From assembly GCF_001267175.1 (NCBI RefSeq), contig NZ_CP012358.1:343501-407500 (forward strand): 64,000 bases of DNA, in the 5' to 3' direction. The notes under the pieces are model-generated. The model ran no database searches. It had not been told where the DNA came from and saw only the letters and a program-made list of their open reading frames with translations. Positions 6,586 through 13,539 of the stretch are shown in pieces (positions within the stretch are counted from its first letter, which is position 1; every line of letters begins with the position of its first letter). Source of the stretch: Thiopseudomonas alkaliphila (GTDB lineage Bacteria; Pseudomonadota; Gammaproteobacteria; Pseudomonadales; Pseudomonadaceae). The position numbers were made by a program, and so were the translations under genes.

Positions 6586-7602
6586 GTGAAAAGAAAAAAT
6601 GTCATAGAGTATGCTTTAGGTTATGCTAATAACTATATTTTTATGTGTTCAGCCTATCAGTTAATGTCAGAATGGAAGGTTGCTGAAGAAGATCAGAAAC
6701 ATTTAGATAAGTGCCATATATATATAATAGCTACTCGCCCAAAACCATATTTTGTTTCGCATAGTTTAAAATATGCAGATGGAAAGCTTTCAGGGAAAAT
6801 TGGATACAAAATTAAAGGAGCTGAATATTTTATCGATTTTGATCATATGCCATTTGAATTAGCAGATGATGCTATAGAGTTTAAATGTGAATATCCATTT
6901 CAAGAAATATGGACATATAACGCTGCAGGTGAAAGAGTTCGTTATTATCCTGTAACTCATATTGCTTCATTCATAAAATCACTGAACAGAGATTTAAGCT
7001 TTCGGCCTTCAGATGATGTAATGAGTAAATTTGAAGTTTTGTATATTGGGCAGGCTATTGGTCGAGGTGATCGTTCTGCTCAGCAACGCTTGAATAGTCA
7101 TTCTACTTTTCAGAAAATCATTACTAGGTCAGCGCATGAAACTCCTGACAATGAAATAATTATATTCATGCTACAGTTCGAAGATGACCAAGTGTTTACA
7201 ACTATGGATGGCCAGGCTAATGATGAGGTCAAATCTAGAGATAAAAGTGATGTTAAGCGATTAATGGAAACTATTTATAACCCTCCTAGCAAAAAACAGA
7301 AAATCGCATTAATTGAAGCGGGGTTAATCCGTTATTTTCAGCCTCATTATAATGAGATTTTTAAAATAAAATTTCCTTCTACTAAGCATAAGGTTTTAAA
7401 GTCTTGTGAGAAGCTTGATGTGTCAGCTTTGTTAGTTTCGCTTAACACATCAGACTTTGGCTTTACATTGTGGTCACCAGCAGTAGCTGCCAGTGATAAT
7501 CATATAGCTAAATTCGATCTTGTAAACTTACAGGATCGTATGTCATTTTTCAGTTTAACAAATATGCCAGAGTTTCCTGGGGTAATTAAAACTGAAAGCT
7601 GA
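6586..7602 (+). CDS. GIY-YIG-like nuclease-domain protein, AT-rich prophage cargo
   Basis: 338 residues, GTG start with AAGGA seven bases upstream. The C-terminal half carries what looks like a divergent GIY-YIG core: VLYIGQAIGRG (about residues 151-161), RLNSH (169-173) and the terminal IEAGLIRYFQPHYNE, where E..LI..[FY].P..N is the usual metal-binding glutamate motif. The canonical first GIY is not obvious. The N-terminal 140 residues are unassigned. It is AT-rich, opposite in direction to the operon around it and monocistronic, hence a moron. I recall homologous uncharacterised proteins in bacterial genomes but cannot name a system; a role in defence against other phages is inference. Confidence 0.65.
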   Translation: MKRKNVIEYALGYANNYIFMCSAYQLMSEWKVAEEDQKHLDKCHIYIIATRPKPYFVSHSLKYADGKLSGKIGYKIKGAEYFIDFDHMPFELADDAIEFKCEYPFQEIWTYNAAGERVRYYPVTHIASFIKSLNRDLSFRPSDDVMSKFEVLYIGQAIGRGDRSAQQRLNSHSTFQKIITRSAHETPDNEIIIFMLQFEDDQVFTTMDGQANDEVKSRDKSDVKRLMETIYNPPSKKQKIALIEAGLIRYFQPHYNEIFKIKFPSTKHKVLKSCEKLDVSALLVSLNTSDFGFTLWSPAVAASDNHIAKFDLVNLQDRMSFFSLTNMPEFPGVIKTES

Positions 7603-7638
7603 TTTTTTGCAGTTGTTTTTTAGAATCAGGATTAGTTA

Positions 7639-8004
7639 TTAGGTGAGAGTATAGGCTTGCCGTGGTGCGTGACGGGTTATCGTGACACGAGCGATGCGGT
7701 TGGTTGGCTGGCTTTCGCTGGGCACCAACCACGCGCCTACTGCCAAAGTTAAGCAAAGCTTGGCAATAATGCCGCGTGCCATTGCTTCAACACATACGCC
7801 GGTGACAGAGCGCTTACCGCCCAGCTTTACTTTTGCTAGGTTGACGTGTTTCTCTACTGTTCTTGGGCTTATCGCCATTTCGCGGGCTGCTTCTTTTGCG
7901 CTGTATTCGTTTGCCATGTAGAGCAGTGCTTTAAGTTGTTGGTCGGTTAGGTTGCTACTAGGCAGACCTTTAAAATCACCGATAACTATTTCGTGCTTTT
8001 CCAT
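7639..8004 (-). CDS. LuxR-type HTH protein with C-terminal membrane segment
   Basis: 121 residues from the ATG at 8004, chosen because GGAGG is four bases upstream. Residues 20-65 form a GerE/LuxR DNA-binding helix-turn-helix (LTDQQLKALLYMANEYSAKEAAREMAISPRTVEKHVNLAKVKLG). A hydrophobic segment near residues 78-95 (IIAKLCLTLAVGAWLV) suggests membrane tethering. There is no receiver or autoinducer domain. It is the first gene after the candidate leftward promoter at 8417-8445, separated by a 400-base structured leader. Its target is unknown. Confidence 0.75.
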   Translation of the reverse strand: MEKHEIVIGDFKGLPSSNLTDQQLKALLYMANEYSAKEAAREMAISPRTVEKHVNLAKVKLGGKRSVTGVCVEAMARGIIAKLCLTLAVGAWLVPSESQPTNRIARVTITRHAPRQAYTLT

Positions 8005-8410
8005 AAAACCTCCGTGATTTAGCTTTCCAAAGCACCCTGTTGCCAAGGTGCTTCAGTAAAGCGTTTAAAGATGGCCTCAGTTACTAGCGCCACTGTGGGC
8101 TGGGCGCGTGATTAGATCCCTGCAGCATTTGCTGTCTGCTGTGCCCGTACAGCGGTTTATCTATCCAGCGGGCAGGGAGCATTAGCAGGGCAACCGGTTA
8201 AACCGTTTACCGCTATCAGCAAGCTGAGGGAGCGGTAGGCGTGAATAACTAGCAGGCAGATTCGTCTGCAATAGCTGGTACCAGAGCCAGCATGGCCGTG
8301 AAAATTTATTACTCGCACTGTGCTCGTGGTGGTTCGTTACTGAACGCTGAGGATTCACGGGCGAGGGTTCCAGATTGTGTAAAGAGCAAACAGCTTGTTG
8401 GGCTGTGTTG
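8005..8410 (-). other. 400-nt structured leader of the leftward early operon
   Basis: This stretch lies between the predicted start of leftward transcription (about 8410) and the first gene at 8004. It encodes no supportable protein. Visible stems include CCGTGAA/TTCACGG enclosing 8296-8360, GCTGG/CCAGC (8274-8291), GCAGA with TCTGC around a 4-base loop (8256-8269), TACCGCT/AGCGGTA with an inner AGC/GCT (8208-8237) and CAGC-ATTT-GCTG (8123-8134). The position resembles lambda nutL or the RNA put site of HK022, but sequence identity to either has not been established. Confidence 0.5.
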
Positions 8411-8416
8411 CGATAA

Positions 8417-8445
8417 ATTATGGATAAACCCATAAAGCGTGTCAA
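8417..8445 (-). promoter_or_regulatory. leftward early promoter (pL-like)
   Basis: On the minus strand TTGACA (8445-8440) is followed after exactly 17 bases by CATAAT (8422-8417), a near-consensus sigma-70 promoter. An operator-like palindrome lies between and across the two boxes, so repressor binding should block it. Transcription would start near 8410 and run into the structured leader and the leftward genes. Confidence 0.8.
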
Positions 8446-8479
8446 GGGTTTACCCATAAAAATATGGGTTTGCTCTTTA
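8418..8479. promoter_or_regulatory. left operator cluster (OL-like)
   Basis: TTATGGATAAACCCATAA (8418-8435) is a perfect TATGG-N6-CCATA palindrome matching the two sites at the repressor gene. A half-matched second site lies at 8442-8459 (TCAAGG-GTTTAC-CCATAA, centre 24 bp away) and a weaker third at 8462-8479 (ATATGG half site). ACCCATA-AAAA-TATGGGT (8452-8469) overlaps them. The spacing follows lambda OL. Confidence 0.7.
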
Positions 8480-8496
8480 GGTTTTGAATTTCAGGC

Positions 8497-8526
8497 AATA
8501 AAAAACCCACCGCTGAGGGTGGGTTT
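8497..8526 (-). terminator. intrinsic terminator of the repressor-rex-like operon
   Basis: On the minus strand AAACCCACC and GGTGGGTTT pair as a 9-bp stem with a 6-base loop, followed by a run of six T. It lies just after the stop of the last gene of the unit (8544) and before the leftward promoter, insulating the two. Confidence 0.88.
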
Positions 8527-8543
8527 GGAGGGGTTATTTGTGA

Positions 8544-8981
8544 TTAGTCTGTTTCGTGTATTTCAAAAACTAAGCTTTGCATGCTCAAGAAGTTTAGGAT
8601 GAAGTAGCACATGCTTATGATTAACAGTACAGCGCAAAAAATATCGAGCGCGGGTTGCACGTGTAGAATGACACTACCTAAGTTTAAGGTAACATTACTA
8701 CTAATCGCCTGAACAGCAGTAAAGCCTGTGGTGGTAATGCCAAATACCCATAAAAAGTTTGTTCTTAAGGCGATAACTTTATTTTTAATGTTGTTGTAGA
8801 TGTTTTTATTTTTTATTTTCTCGGGATTAAAGGTGCAAATAACGCCCATGCCAATCGAGAACATGATGCTCGCTGTGGTGTACAGGGTGCTAATATAACT
8901 TTTATCCACTGGTATTTTTAAGGGGTACAGCGCAGCAGATAAAATTATAGATAGCCCTAGGAAGTATAGTGCTTTACGCAT
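8544..8981 (-). CDS. four-span membrane protein, RexB-like by position
   Basis: About 145 residues with four hydrophobic helices (near residues 5-22, 28-50, 75-95 and 110-135 of the product) and a basic loop rich in Lys/Asn after helix 2. I use the ATG at 8981; a TTG at 8996 is an alternative. It overlaps the upstream soluble gene by eight bases and is the last gene behind the repressor. Lambda RexB is also a 144-residue, four-span inner-membrane protein in the same place. I see no clear sequence match to RexB, so this is an analogy of topology and order. Confidence 0.65.
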   Translation of the reverse strand: MRKALYFLGLSIILSAALYPLKIPVDKSYISTLYTTASIMFSIGMGVICTFNPEKIKNKNIYNNIKNKVIALRTNFLWVFGITTTGFTAVQAISSNVTLNLGSVILHVQPALDIFCAVLLIISMCYFILNFLSMQSLVFEIHETD

Positions 8982-9906
8982 TTCTCTCGAGCTCAATTAT
9001 GTATTTTCTCATCTCTTGCTCCAGCTGCCTCTCGTTAATCCGGTTTTTTTCTAGTTCCTCTATATAGACAACTTTGGATTCAACTATATCTTTCCCTGAG
9101 TAGATAGTCGATGAGTTGCGGCGCTTAACTTGATAGTTATCTAAGTCTGCTACTGGCTTTAAAATGGCGCTATAAGCTTTTTTTAGGGCTTCTGGGTCAT
9201 TTTTTTTAGGCTTTCTAAATTTTAGTAGTAACTCAGCAGAAACCATCTGCTCAAGCTGCTCTTCGCTTATATTTGGAGTGTCAGTAATGAAGTTTTTTAC
9301 AGCCTCCAAGCTTAAGTGCCTTAGCAAGCGAGTAAGTTTGTGGGTTTTTTCATTTTCGCCTTCGCTTTGCGCGTTTATTGGATCTCTTACCTTTATGTTT
9401 TCAATGTCAGAAAGCTCAGAAATTTTTTCGCTGTTTATTTTTGGAGTGATTTCATAAAGATCGTTAAGGAACCAGTTTAAATATGTTTGCAGACCCTTAA
9501 TAGTGATGTTGCCAGGCAGAGTGGTAACAATGTGGTTTTTGTATGCTGTAAAGTAAAAGTGTCTTTTGTAGATAACGCCAGGACCAAGTGGGTTGTCTTT
9601 TATATCGTCAATTTTGAAAGTGTTTTGCTCAAACAGAGCCTTGTCAATATGCTGAGCGTTGTCATCTATTGAGGCTCTCAGCAGTACGCAAAAAACAGGC
9701 ATATCTAAGCCATCTTGAGCTTCGTAAAAAGAAATTAAATCCTGCTCTTGGCTGGACTTGTCAGACATATTTAAAAGCATTGCTCTGTCAGTGACTATTG
9801 AGCTGCTAAGACGATTTTTAAGCTTTTGAAATAAATCACTATGTGCTTGAGTTACAGAGCTGTTTACAATCTCGAATGCGCGTAAATTTATACTTTTAGT
9901 GGACAT
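8974..9906 (-). CDS. soluble partner protein downstream of the repressor, RexA-like by position
   Basis: 310 residues, no membrane segment. The conserved-looking middle (YKRHFYFTAYKNHIVTTLPGN, then ITIKGLQTYLNWFL, about residues 114-148) is followed by a charged helical second half (EELEKNRINERQLEQEM). Order and strand are repressor, this gene, membrane gene, with terminator, the same as lambda cI-rexA-rexB, so it would be expressed from the lysogen. AGGAGG precedes the ATG at a long spacing of about 12. Lambda RexA senses superinfecting replication complexes and triggers RexB; equivalence here is inference. Confidence 0.65.
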   Translation of the reverse strand: MSTKSINLRAFEIVNSSVTQAHSDLFQKLKNRLSSSIVTDRAMLLNMSDKSSQEQDLISFYEAQDGLDMPVFCVLLRASIDDNAQHIDKALFEQNTFKIDDIKDNPLGPGVIYKRHFYFTAYKNHIVTTLPGNITIKGLQTYLNWFLNDLYEITPKINSEKISELSDIENIKVRDPINAQSEGENEKTHKLTRLLRHLSLEAVKNFITDTPNISEEQLEQMVSAELLLKFRKPKKNDPEALKKAYSAILKPVADLDNYQVKRRNSSTIYSGKDIVESKVVYIEELEKNRINERQLEQEMRKYIIELERNA

Positions 9907-10009
9907 ATCCAGCTAATCCTCCTGTTTTATTTAGCGTTCCTTTGCTGCTGTTTATGCTATAGCTGTGGTGTTCGCTAAGTGTGTTCGTGTTCTTTCTTGG
10001 CGGGAAAAA

Positions 10010-10648
10010 TCAAAACAAATCCAGCCTTGCTATCACTACGCCACAAATCGTGGCATTTCCGTTTATTTTGATCATTTGCTCTGGCCATGCAGGGTTTAGC
10101 GCTTTTAGATAGCGCTCTTCGCCCTCGATAATGAGCTGCTTAAATGTAGCCTCGTTGCTGTCATCAAGCTTTACGACCACTAGCGAATTGTGGTCTGCGC
10201 ATTTTTCTGGATCGACAAAAATAATATCGCCATCAAAGAATGATTTGCGGCTGTGCGGGTTTTCCATTGAGGCACCGCGTACTTTTAGTGCAAAGGTGTG
10301 CTCGCTATGTGGCACAGGGCAGTAGTAGTAGGTTTCCACTGGCTGATACAGGTTTATTTCTTGCCAGTTTCCTGCCTGGACCCAGCTAATGAGTGGGACT
10401 TTATCTTTTAGTTCTGGTCCAGAAAAAACATTTGCTTCGCTATCTTTCGGGCTGCCTTCTCCCGTAGCGAGCCAGTTGGGGCTTACTTGGCATGTTTTGG
10501 CTATTTGCGCAATGTAGCTTGTTGACAGTGATTTGCCTCTTTCAAGGTCAGAAATACTTGTCTGATCAATGCCTACACGCTCGGCTAACTGGGCTTGAGT
10601 TAATCGAGCTTCTCTACGCGCTTGCTTTAGTCGGTCTTTAAATTCCAT
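10010..10648 (-). CDS. CI-like phage repressor (HTH plus S24 peptidase)
   Basis: 212 residues from the ATG at 10648. An N-terminal Cro/CI helix-turn-helix (about residues 4-60, LTQAQLAERVGIDQTSISDLERG) is joined to a LexA-type S24 domain with the autocleavage pair Ala92-Gly93 (WVQAGNW), nucleophile Ser127 (RGASMEN) and general base Lys170 (ATFKQL). RecA filaments formed after DNA damage should stimulate self-cleavage and induction. It maintains lysogeny by binding the palindromes at 10658-10722 and 8418-8479. The ribosome binding site is weak, compatible with expression from a leader-poor maintenance promoter. Confidence 0.92.
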   Translation of the reverse strand: MEFKDRLKQARREARLTQAQLAERVGIDQTSISDLERGKSLSTSYIAQIAKTCQVSPNWLATGEGSPKDSEANVFSGPELKDKVPLISWVQAGNWQEINLYQPVETYYYCPVPHSEHTFALKVRGASMENPHSRKSFFDGDIIFVDPEKCADHNSLVVVKLDDSNEATFKQLIIEGEERYLKALNPAWPEQMIKINGNATICGVVIARLDLF

Positions 10649-10657
10649 CGGCCAAAT

Positions 10658-10722
10658 ATATGGGGCGTTCCATATTCTTGCAAAGGGGTTTACCCGTATG
10701 TAAAATATGGAAAAACCCATAT
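10658..10722. promoter_or_regulatory. right operator cluster (OR-like), three sites
   Basis: Two perfect 18-bp palindromes, ATATGG-GGCGTT-CCATAT (10658-10675) and ATATGG-AAAAAC-CCATAT (10705-10722), flank a weaker site AAAGGG-GTTTAC-CCGTAT (10682-10699). Centres are 24 and 23 bp apart, the same spacing as lambda OR1-OR3. They lie between the divergent repressor and Cro-like genes and cover the rightward promoter. Confidence 0.82.
10678..10706 (+). promoter_or_regulatory. rightward early promoter (pR-like)
   Basis: TTGCAA (10678-10683), 17-base spacer, TAAAAT (10701-10706). Transcription would begin near 10713, about 25 bases before the Cro-like start. The middle operator lies in the spacer and another overlaps the -10 box, so both CI- and Cro-like proteins could repress it. 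Confidence 0.75.
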
Positions 10723-10737
10723 TTAGAGTGTTTAAAT

Positions 10738-10977
10738 TTGAATATATATCAACAGCTGGTTAAACATTTTAATAGCCAGCTTGCTACTGCAGCTGCATTA
10801 AATGTTGACCAAAGCACTGTATCTGGCTGGGTTCGCGGAAAGCACGGCATGAGCGCTATAACTGCGATTAAAGCCGAGCGTTTAACTGGCGGGGCCTTTA
10901 AAGCAACTCAACTTTGCTCCGAGCTTTCTGAGCTAGCCAGTGCTGAGATGAATTTTACTCAGAAGCAAGCCAAGTAA
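10738..10977 (+). CDS. Cro/YdaS-like HTH regulator
   Basis: 80 residues from a TTG start at 10738 just behind the pR-like promoter; no ATG is available in frame downstream of that promoter before the conserved region. The sequence IYQQLVKHFNSQLATAAALNVDQSTVSGWVRGKHGMSAITAIKAERLTGG is the compact helix-turn-helix of the Cro/YdaS group. It would compete with the repressor for the OR/OL palindromes and favour lytic growth. Divergent from the repressor gene with three operators between them. Confidence 0.8.
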   Translation: MNIYQQLVKHFNSQLATAAALNVDQSTVSGWVRGKHGMSAITAIKAERLTGGAFKATQLCSELSELASAEMNFTQKQAK

Positions 10978-11028
10978 TAAGTCGGTAGTTAGCTACTGAA
11001 TAGATAAACAGTATTTGCAGACGAAAAA

Positions 11029-11065
11029 AAAGCCCCGTCCGACGACTAATCTAAACGGGGCTTTA
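11029..11065. terminator. terminator after the Cro-like gene
   Basis: A 10-bp stem AAAGCCCCGT/ACGGGGCTTT encloses a 16-base loop. On the minus strand it is followed by eight T, and on the plus strand by CTTTATG, so it may act in both directions. On the plus strand it takes the position of lambda tR1, between cro and the replication genes. Confidence 0.75.
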
Positions 11066-11085
11066 TGCACATAGCAGGGACTATT

Positions 11086-11859
11086 ATGCACAAAGCGATA
11101 ATACCAAGCAATCACACAGAAGTAACTATGAGCAGCCAGCAAATTGCTGAGCTGGTGGATAGTCGGCACGATAGTGTTAGACGTACCATCGAGCGTTTGG
11201 CTGGCGCAGGTGTAATTCAACTCCCACCGTTGGTGGAAGTTAAAAATCATCTAGGTCAGCAAGTTCAAACCTATCTTTTTAGCGGCGTGACAGGTAAGCG
11301 TGACTCGATTGTAGTCGTTGCCCAGTTGTCACCCACATTCACCGCCCGCTTGGTGGACCGTTGGCAAGAACTAGAAGCGCAACTGGCCAAGCCTGTTATT
11401 CCCACCAGTTTTGCTGAAGCATTACGCCTTGCAGCTGATCAACAAGAACAGATCCAGCAGCTGGAGCTTACCAATCAACAGCAAGCCAGCCGAATTGATG
11501 CGCTAGAACAATTGCTGGCAGCCGGTGTAACTGCGCCTGACTTTTGCCGCCGCTTAAATGGCGTTAACACAATGGAAATCAACGCCTACTTGCAGCGTGC
11601 TGGCTGGTTGTTTGACTCGGGCAATGGGCGCAGCCGCTGGCGTGTTGCTAGCTATGCTCGCGACAAGTACATGGCCGAGCAAGCAGTAGAAATTAAAAGC
11701 GGCACAGCAGATGCATTTAGCGCAGTTAAAGCTGTATTGCTTAAAGCTGGCGCCCAACGACTACTCAAACTTTATTTGAGCAGCAAGTTACCTATGAAGC
11801 GCAGCTGGGACGGCGAGCTAAAGCATAACTTAGTTGGCGTGGTGGGGGTGGTAGCATGA
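11086..11859 (+). CDS. phage regulatory protein, Rha-like N-terminus with antirepressor-type C-terminus
   Basis: 257 residues. I start at ATG 11086 (AGGGA five bases upstream); the earlier ATG at 11065 lies in the terminator stem. Residues 8-90 (TMSSQQIAELVDSRHDSVRRTIERLAGAGVI...) match the Rha family of phage regulators, a winged-helix-like DNA-binding domain. The C-terminal 110 residues (DFCRRLNGVNTMEINAYLQRAGWLF...YMAE) resemble the KilA-C/antirepressor domain. A short coiled coil rich in Gln links them. The protein probably controls early genes or the lysis-lysogeny choice. Confidence 0.78.
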   Translation: MHKAIIPSNHTEVTMSSQQIAELVDSRHDSVRRTIERLAGAGVIQLPPLVEVKNHLGQQVQTYLFSGVTGKRDSIVVVAQLSPTFTARLVDRWQELEAQLAKPVIPTSFAEALRLAADQQEQIQQLELTNQQQASRIDALEQLLAAGVTAPDFCRRLNGVNTMEINAYLQRAGWLFDSGNGRSRWRVASYARDKYMAEQAVEIKSGTADAFSAVKAVLLKAGAQRLLKLYLSSKLPMKRSWDGELKHNLVGVVGVVA

Positions 11860-12635
11860 GCATGATTTTAATGGCTAAAGCCATGCAGCTAAAAGTGGGG
11901 AATCCTACGCGTAAACTGGTGCTACTAAAACTGGCTGATAACGCCAATGATCAAGGCGAGTGCTGGCCGTCATACCAGAATATTGCTGACCATTGTGAGA
12001 TTAGTCGCCGTTCGGTTATTGCCCATATTAACGCCCTCGAAGGGGCTGGGCTACTGCGTAAAATAATCCGTAAAGGCACCCATCATGGCAACGCCTCAAA
12101 TATCTTTGTTTTATCGTTAGATGGTGAAAAATCTGCACCACCTAAAACTAAAAATACTAATGATTTAGCTGGTGAAAATAATTCACTACCTAGTGAATAT
12201 ATTTCACCCCCTAGTGAACCAGATGCACTAGGGGGTAGTGAACCACGTTCACCCAGAACCAGTCACTCTTTTGAACCAGCCATAGAACCATCTATTGTCG
12301 GGCAACCCAACACCGCCGCAAAAGTGATTAAGTATTTGAATCAGCGCACCGGTTCAAAGTTTAAGCCTGTTAAGTCAAATACTCAGTTGATTAACGCACG
12401 GCTCAAAGAGGGCCACAGCCTAGAAACAGTTATTGCGGTGATTGATCGTAAGTGCGCCGAGTGGCTTAACGATCCAAAAATGAGCGCATATCTTCGCCCA
12501 AGCACGCTGTTTAGCGCCAAGAATTTTAATAACTACGCTGGCGTGATTGATAAGCCGCTGGCACCGCAAAGTACTCAGGTAGCTGATGATCTGAACGACA
12601 CCAGTTGGATGAATGAACCGGAGGGCTGGTTATGA
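11856..12635 (+). CDS. phage replication initiator, O-like (helix-turn-helix plus phage C-terminal domain)
   Basis: 259 residues, four-base overlap with the preceding gene. Residues 10-75 form a winged helix typical of HTH_36/DnaT-like initiators (LLKLADNANDQGECWPSYQNIADHCEISRRSVIAHINALEGAGLL). The C-terminal segment VIAVIDRKCAEWLNDPKMSAYLRPSTLFSAKNFNNY is the conserved phage replication C-terminal domain. A low-complexity linker (about residues 95-145) is encoded by DNA with repeated TAGTGAA/TTCACTA units, the probable origin. By analogy with lambda O it would bind those repeats and recruit the P-like product of the next gene. Confidence 0.85.
   Translation: MSMILMAKAMQLKVGNPTRKLVLLKLADNANDQGECWPSYQNIADHCEISRRSVIAHINALEGAGLLRKIIRKGTHHGNASNIFVLSLDGEKSAPPKTKNTNDLAGENNSLPSEYISPPSEPDALGGSEPRSPRTSHSFEPAIEPSIVGQPNTAAKVIKYLNQRTGSKFKPVKSNTQLINARLKEGHSLETVIAVIDRKCAEWLNDPKMSAYLRPSTLFSAKNFNNYAGVIDKPLAPQSTQVADDLNDTSWMNEPEGWL
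12171..12254. other. candidate phage replication origin, iteron cluster
   Basis: Within the linker of the O-like gene, TAGTGAA or its complement occurs repeatedly: TTCACTA 12182-12188, TAGTGAA 12191-12197, 12212-12218 and 12236-12242, together with GGTGAA 12171-12176, TTCACC 12203-12208 and TTCACCC 12248-12254. The first two make a palindrome TTCACTA-CC-TAGTGAA. Lambda carries its origin iterons in the same place, inside gene O. Confidence 0.7.
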
Positions 12636-13306
12636 GAAGCGCCTTACAAGTAACCCAAAGCGTAATGCTGGCACCTGAACGGTACGCAACCCAGCCAGCC
12701 AAGCCGATTAGTGCAGTAGCCGATCATGAGTCGGGCTTAGTGGTTAATCGTTTGTTTCGTGAACTAAAAGCCATTTTTCCAGCATGGCGCAACGCATGGC
12801 CAACCGCTGAGGATGAGGCAGCAGCTAAGCGCAGCTGGACCAAGGCGTTTATTTCTGTGGGTTTAACTCAGCTGGAGCAGATCCACTTTGGTGTTGAGCA
12901 GTGCCGACTTAGTGGCCGCCCGTTTATGCCGTCCGTGGGCGAGTTTATCCAGTGGAGCCAGCCAACACCAGAAATGCTAGGGCTGCCCAGCGTTGAACAG
13001 GCATATCGGCAAGCGTGTGCCTTGGCCCATCCAGCCGCAGACCGCTCCCAAGCCCATGCCGCTGTTTTTCATGCTGCCAGCGAGACGGGATTGCACTTGT
13101 TGGCCAGTCAGCCCGAGTCGGTATCACGCCCAGTGTTCGATTATCACTATGGACTTGTGGTGAAAATGGTCATGCGGGGTGAGCCGCTGACTGAAACACC
13201 CAGAGCGCTACCTGCCAAGCCTGCCGAGCCAACTGATCAAGATCGCGAAAAAGGCGCCCAGGTGTTGGACGCTTTGCTTAACAAAATCAAGGGGAAACGA
13301 TCATGA
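12632..13306 (+). CDS. replication protein P-like helicase loader
   Basis: 224 residues, close to the 233 of lambda P. The middle (LFRELKAIFPAWRNAWPTAEDEAAAKRSWTKAFISVGLTQLEQIHFGVEQCRLSGRPFMPSVGEFIQWS) is diagnostic of the Replication_P family; F[MLV]PSxGEFxxW is its most conserved part. P-type proteins bring host DnaB helicase to the initiator at the origin. The gene overlaps the O-like gene by four bases. Confidence 0.88.
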   Translation: MRSALQVTQSVMLAPERYATQPAKPISAVADHESGLVVNRLFRELKAIFPAWRNAWPTAEDEAAAKRSWTKAFISVGLTQLEQIHFGVEQCRLSGRPFMPSVGEFIQWSQPTPEMLGLPSVEQAYRQACALAHPAADRSQAHAAVFHAASETGLHLLASQPESVSRPVFDYHYGLVVKMVMRGEPLTETPRALPAKPAEPTDQDREKGAQVLDALLNKIKGKRS

Positions 13307-13539
13307 AGTGGAATCCGCCAACGAGCGCGCCGAAGTGCGGCGAGCAAATCATTGCCGATTTCGGCAGCCCATTCGGCTTGGATCTGGCTGTATGGGATAA
13401 GCACAAAAAAGCATGGCTTACGCCACAGCTTGGTTGGAACTTTGAGGTAAAAACGGGCAAGGAGTACCCGAGCTATCAGAACGAATACCGATCTAATGAA
13501 GATTTAGTGCGCTGGGCGCGCATCGAGGCATTTGAATGA
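13303..13539 (+). CDS. hypothetical early phage protein, DUF551-like
   Basis: 78 residues rich in tryptophan (MKWNPPTSAPKCGEQIIADF...WLTP). Short phage proteins beginning W..P..AP..GE are often grouped near DUF551, and I place it there tentatively. Four-base overlaps with both neighbours show it is translated as part of the replication operon. Function unknown. Confidence 0.65.
   Translation: MKWNPPTSAPKCGEQIIADFGSPFGLDLAVWDKHKKAWLTPQLGWNFEVKTGKEYPSYQNEYRSNEDLVRWARIEAFE

Noticed and set aside
8182..8457. Minus-strand frame of 91 codons in the pL leader
   Set aside because: It starts upstream of the predicted transcription start and crosses the operator, so it cannot be translated from that transcript.
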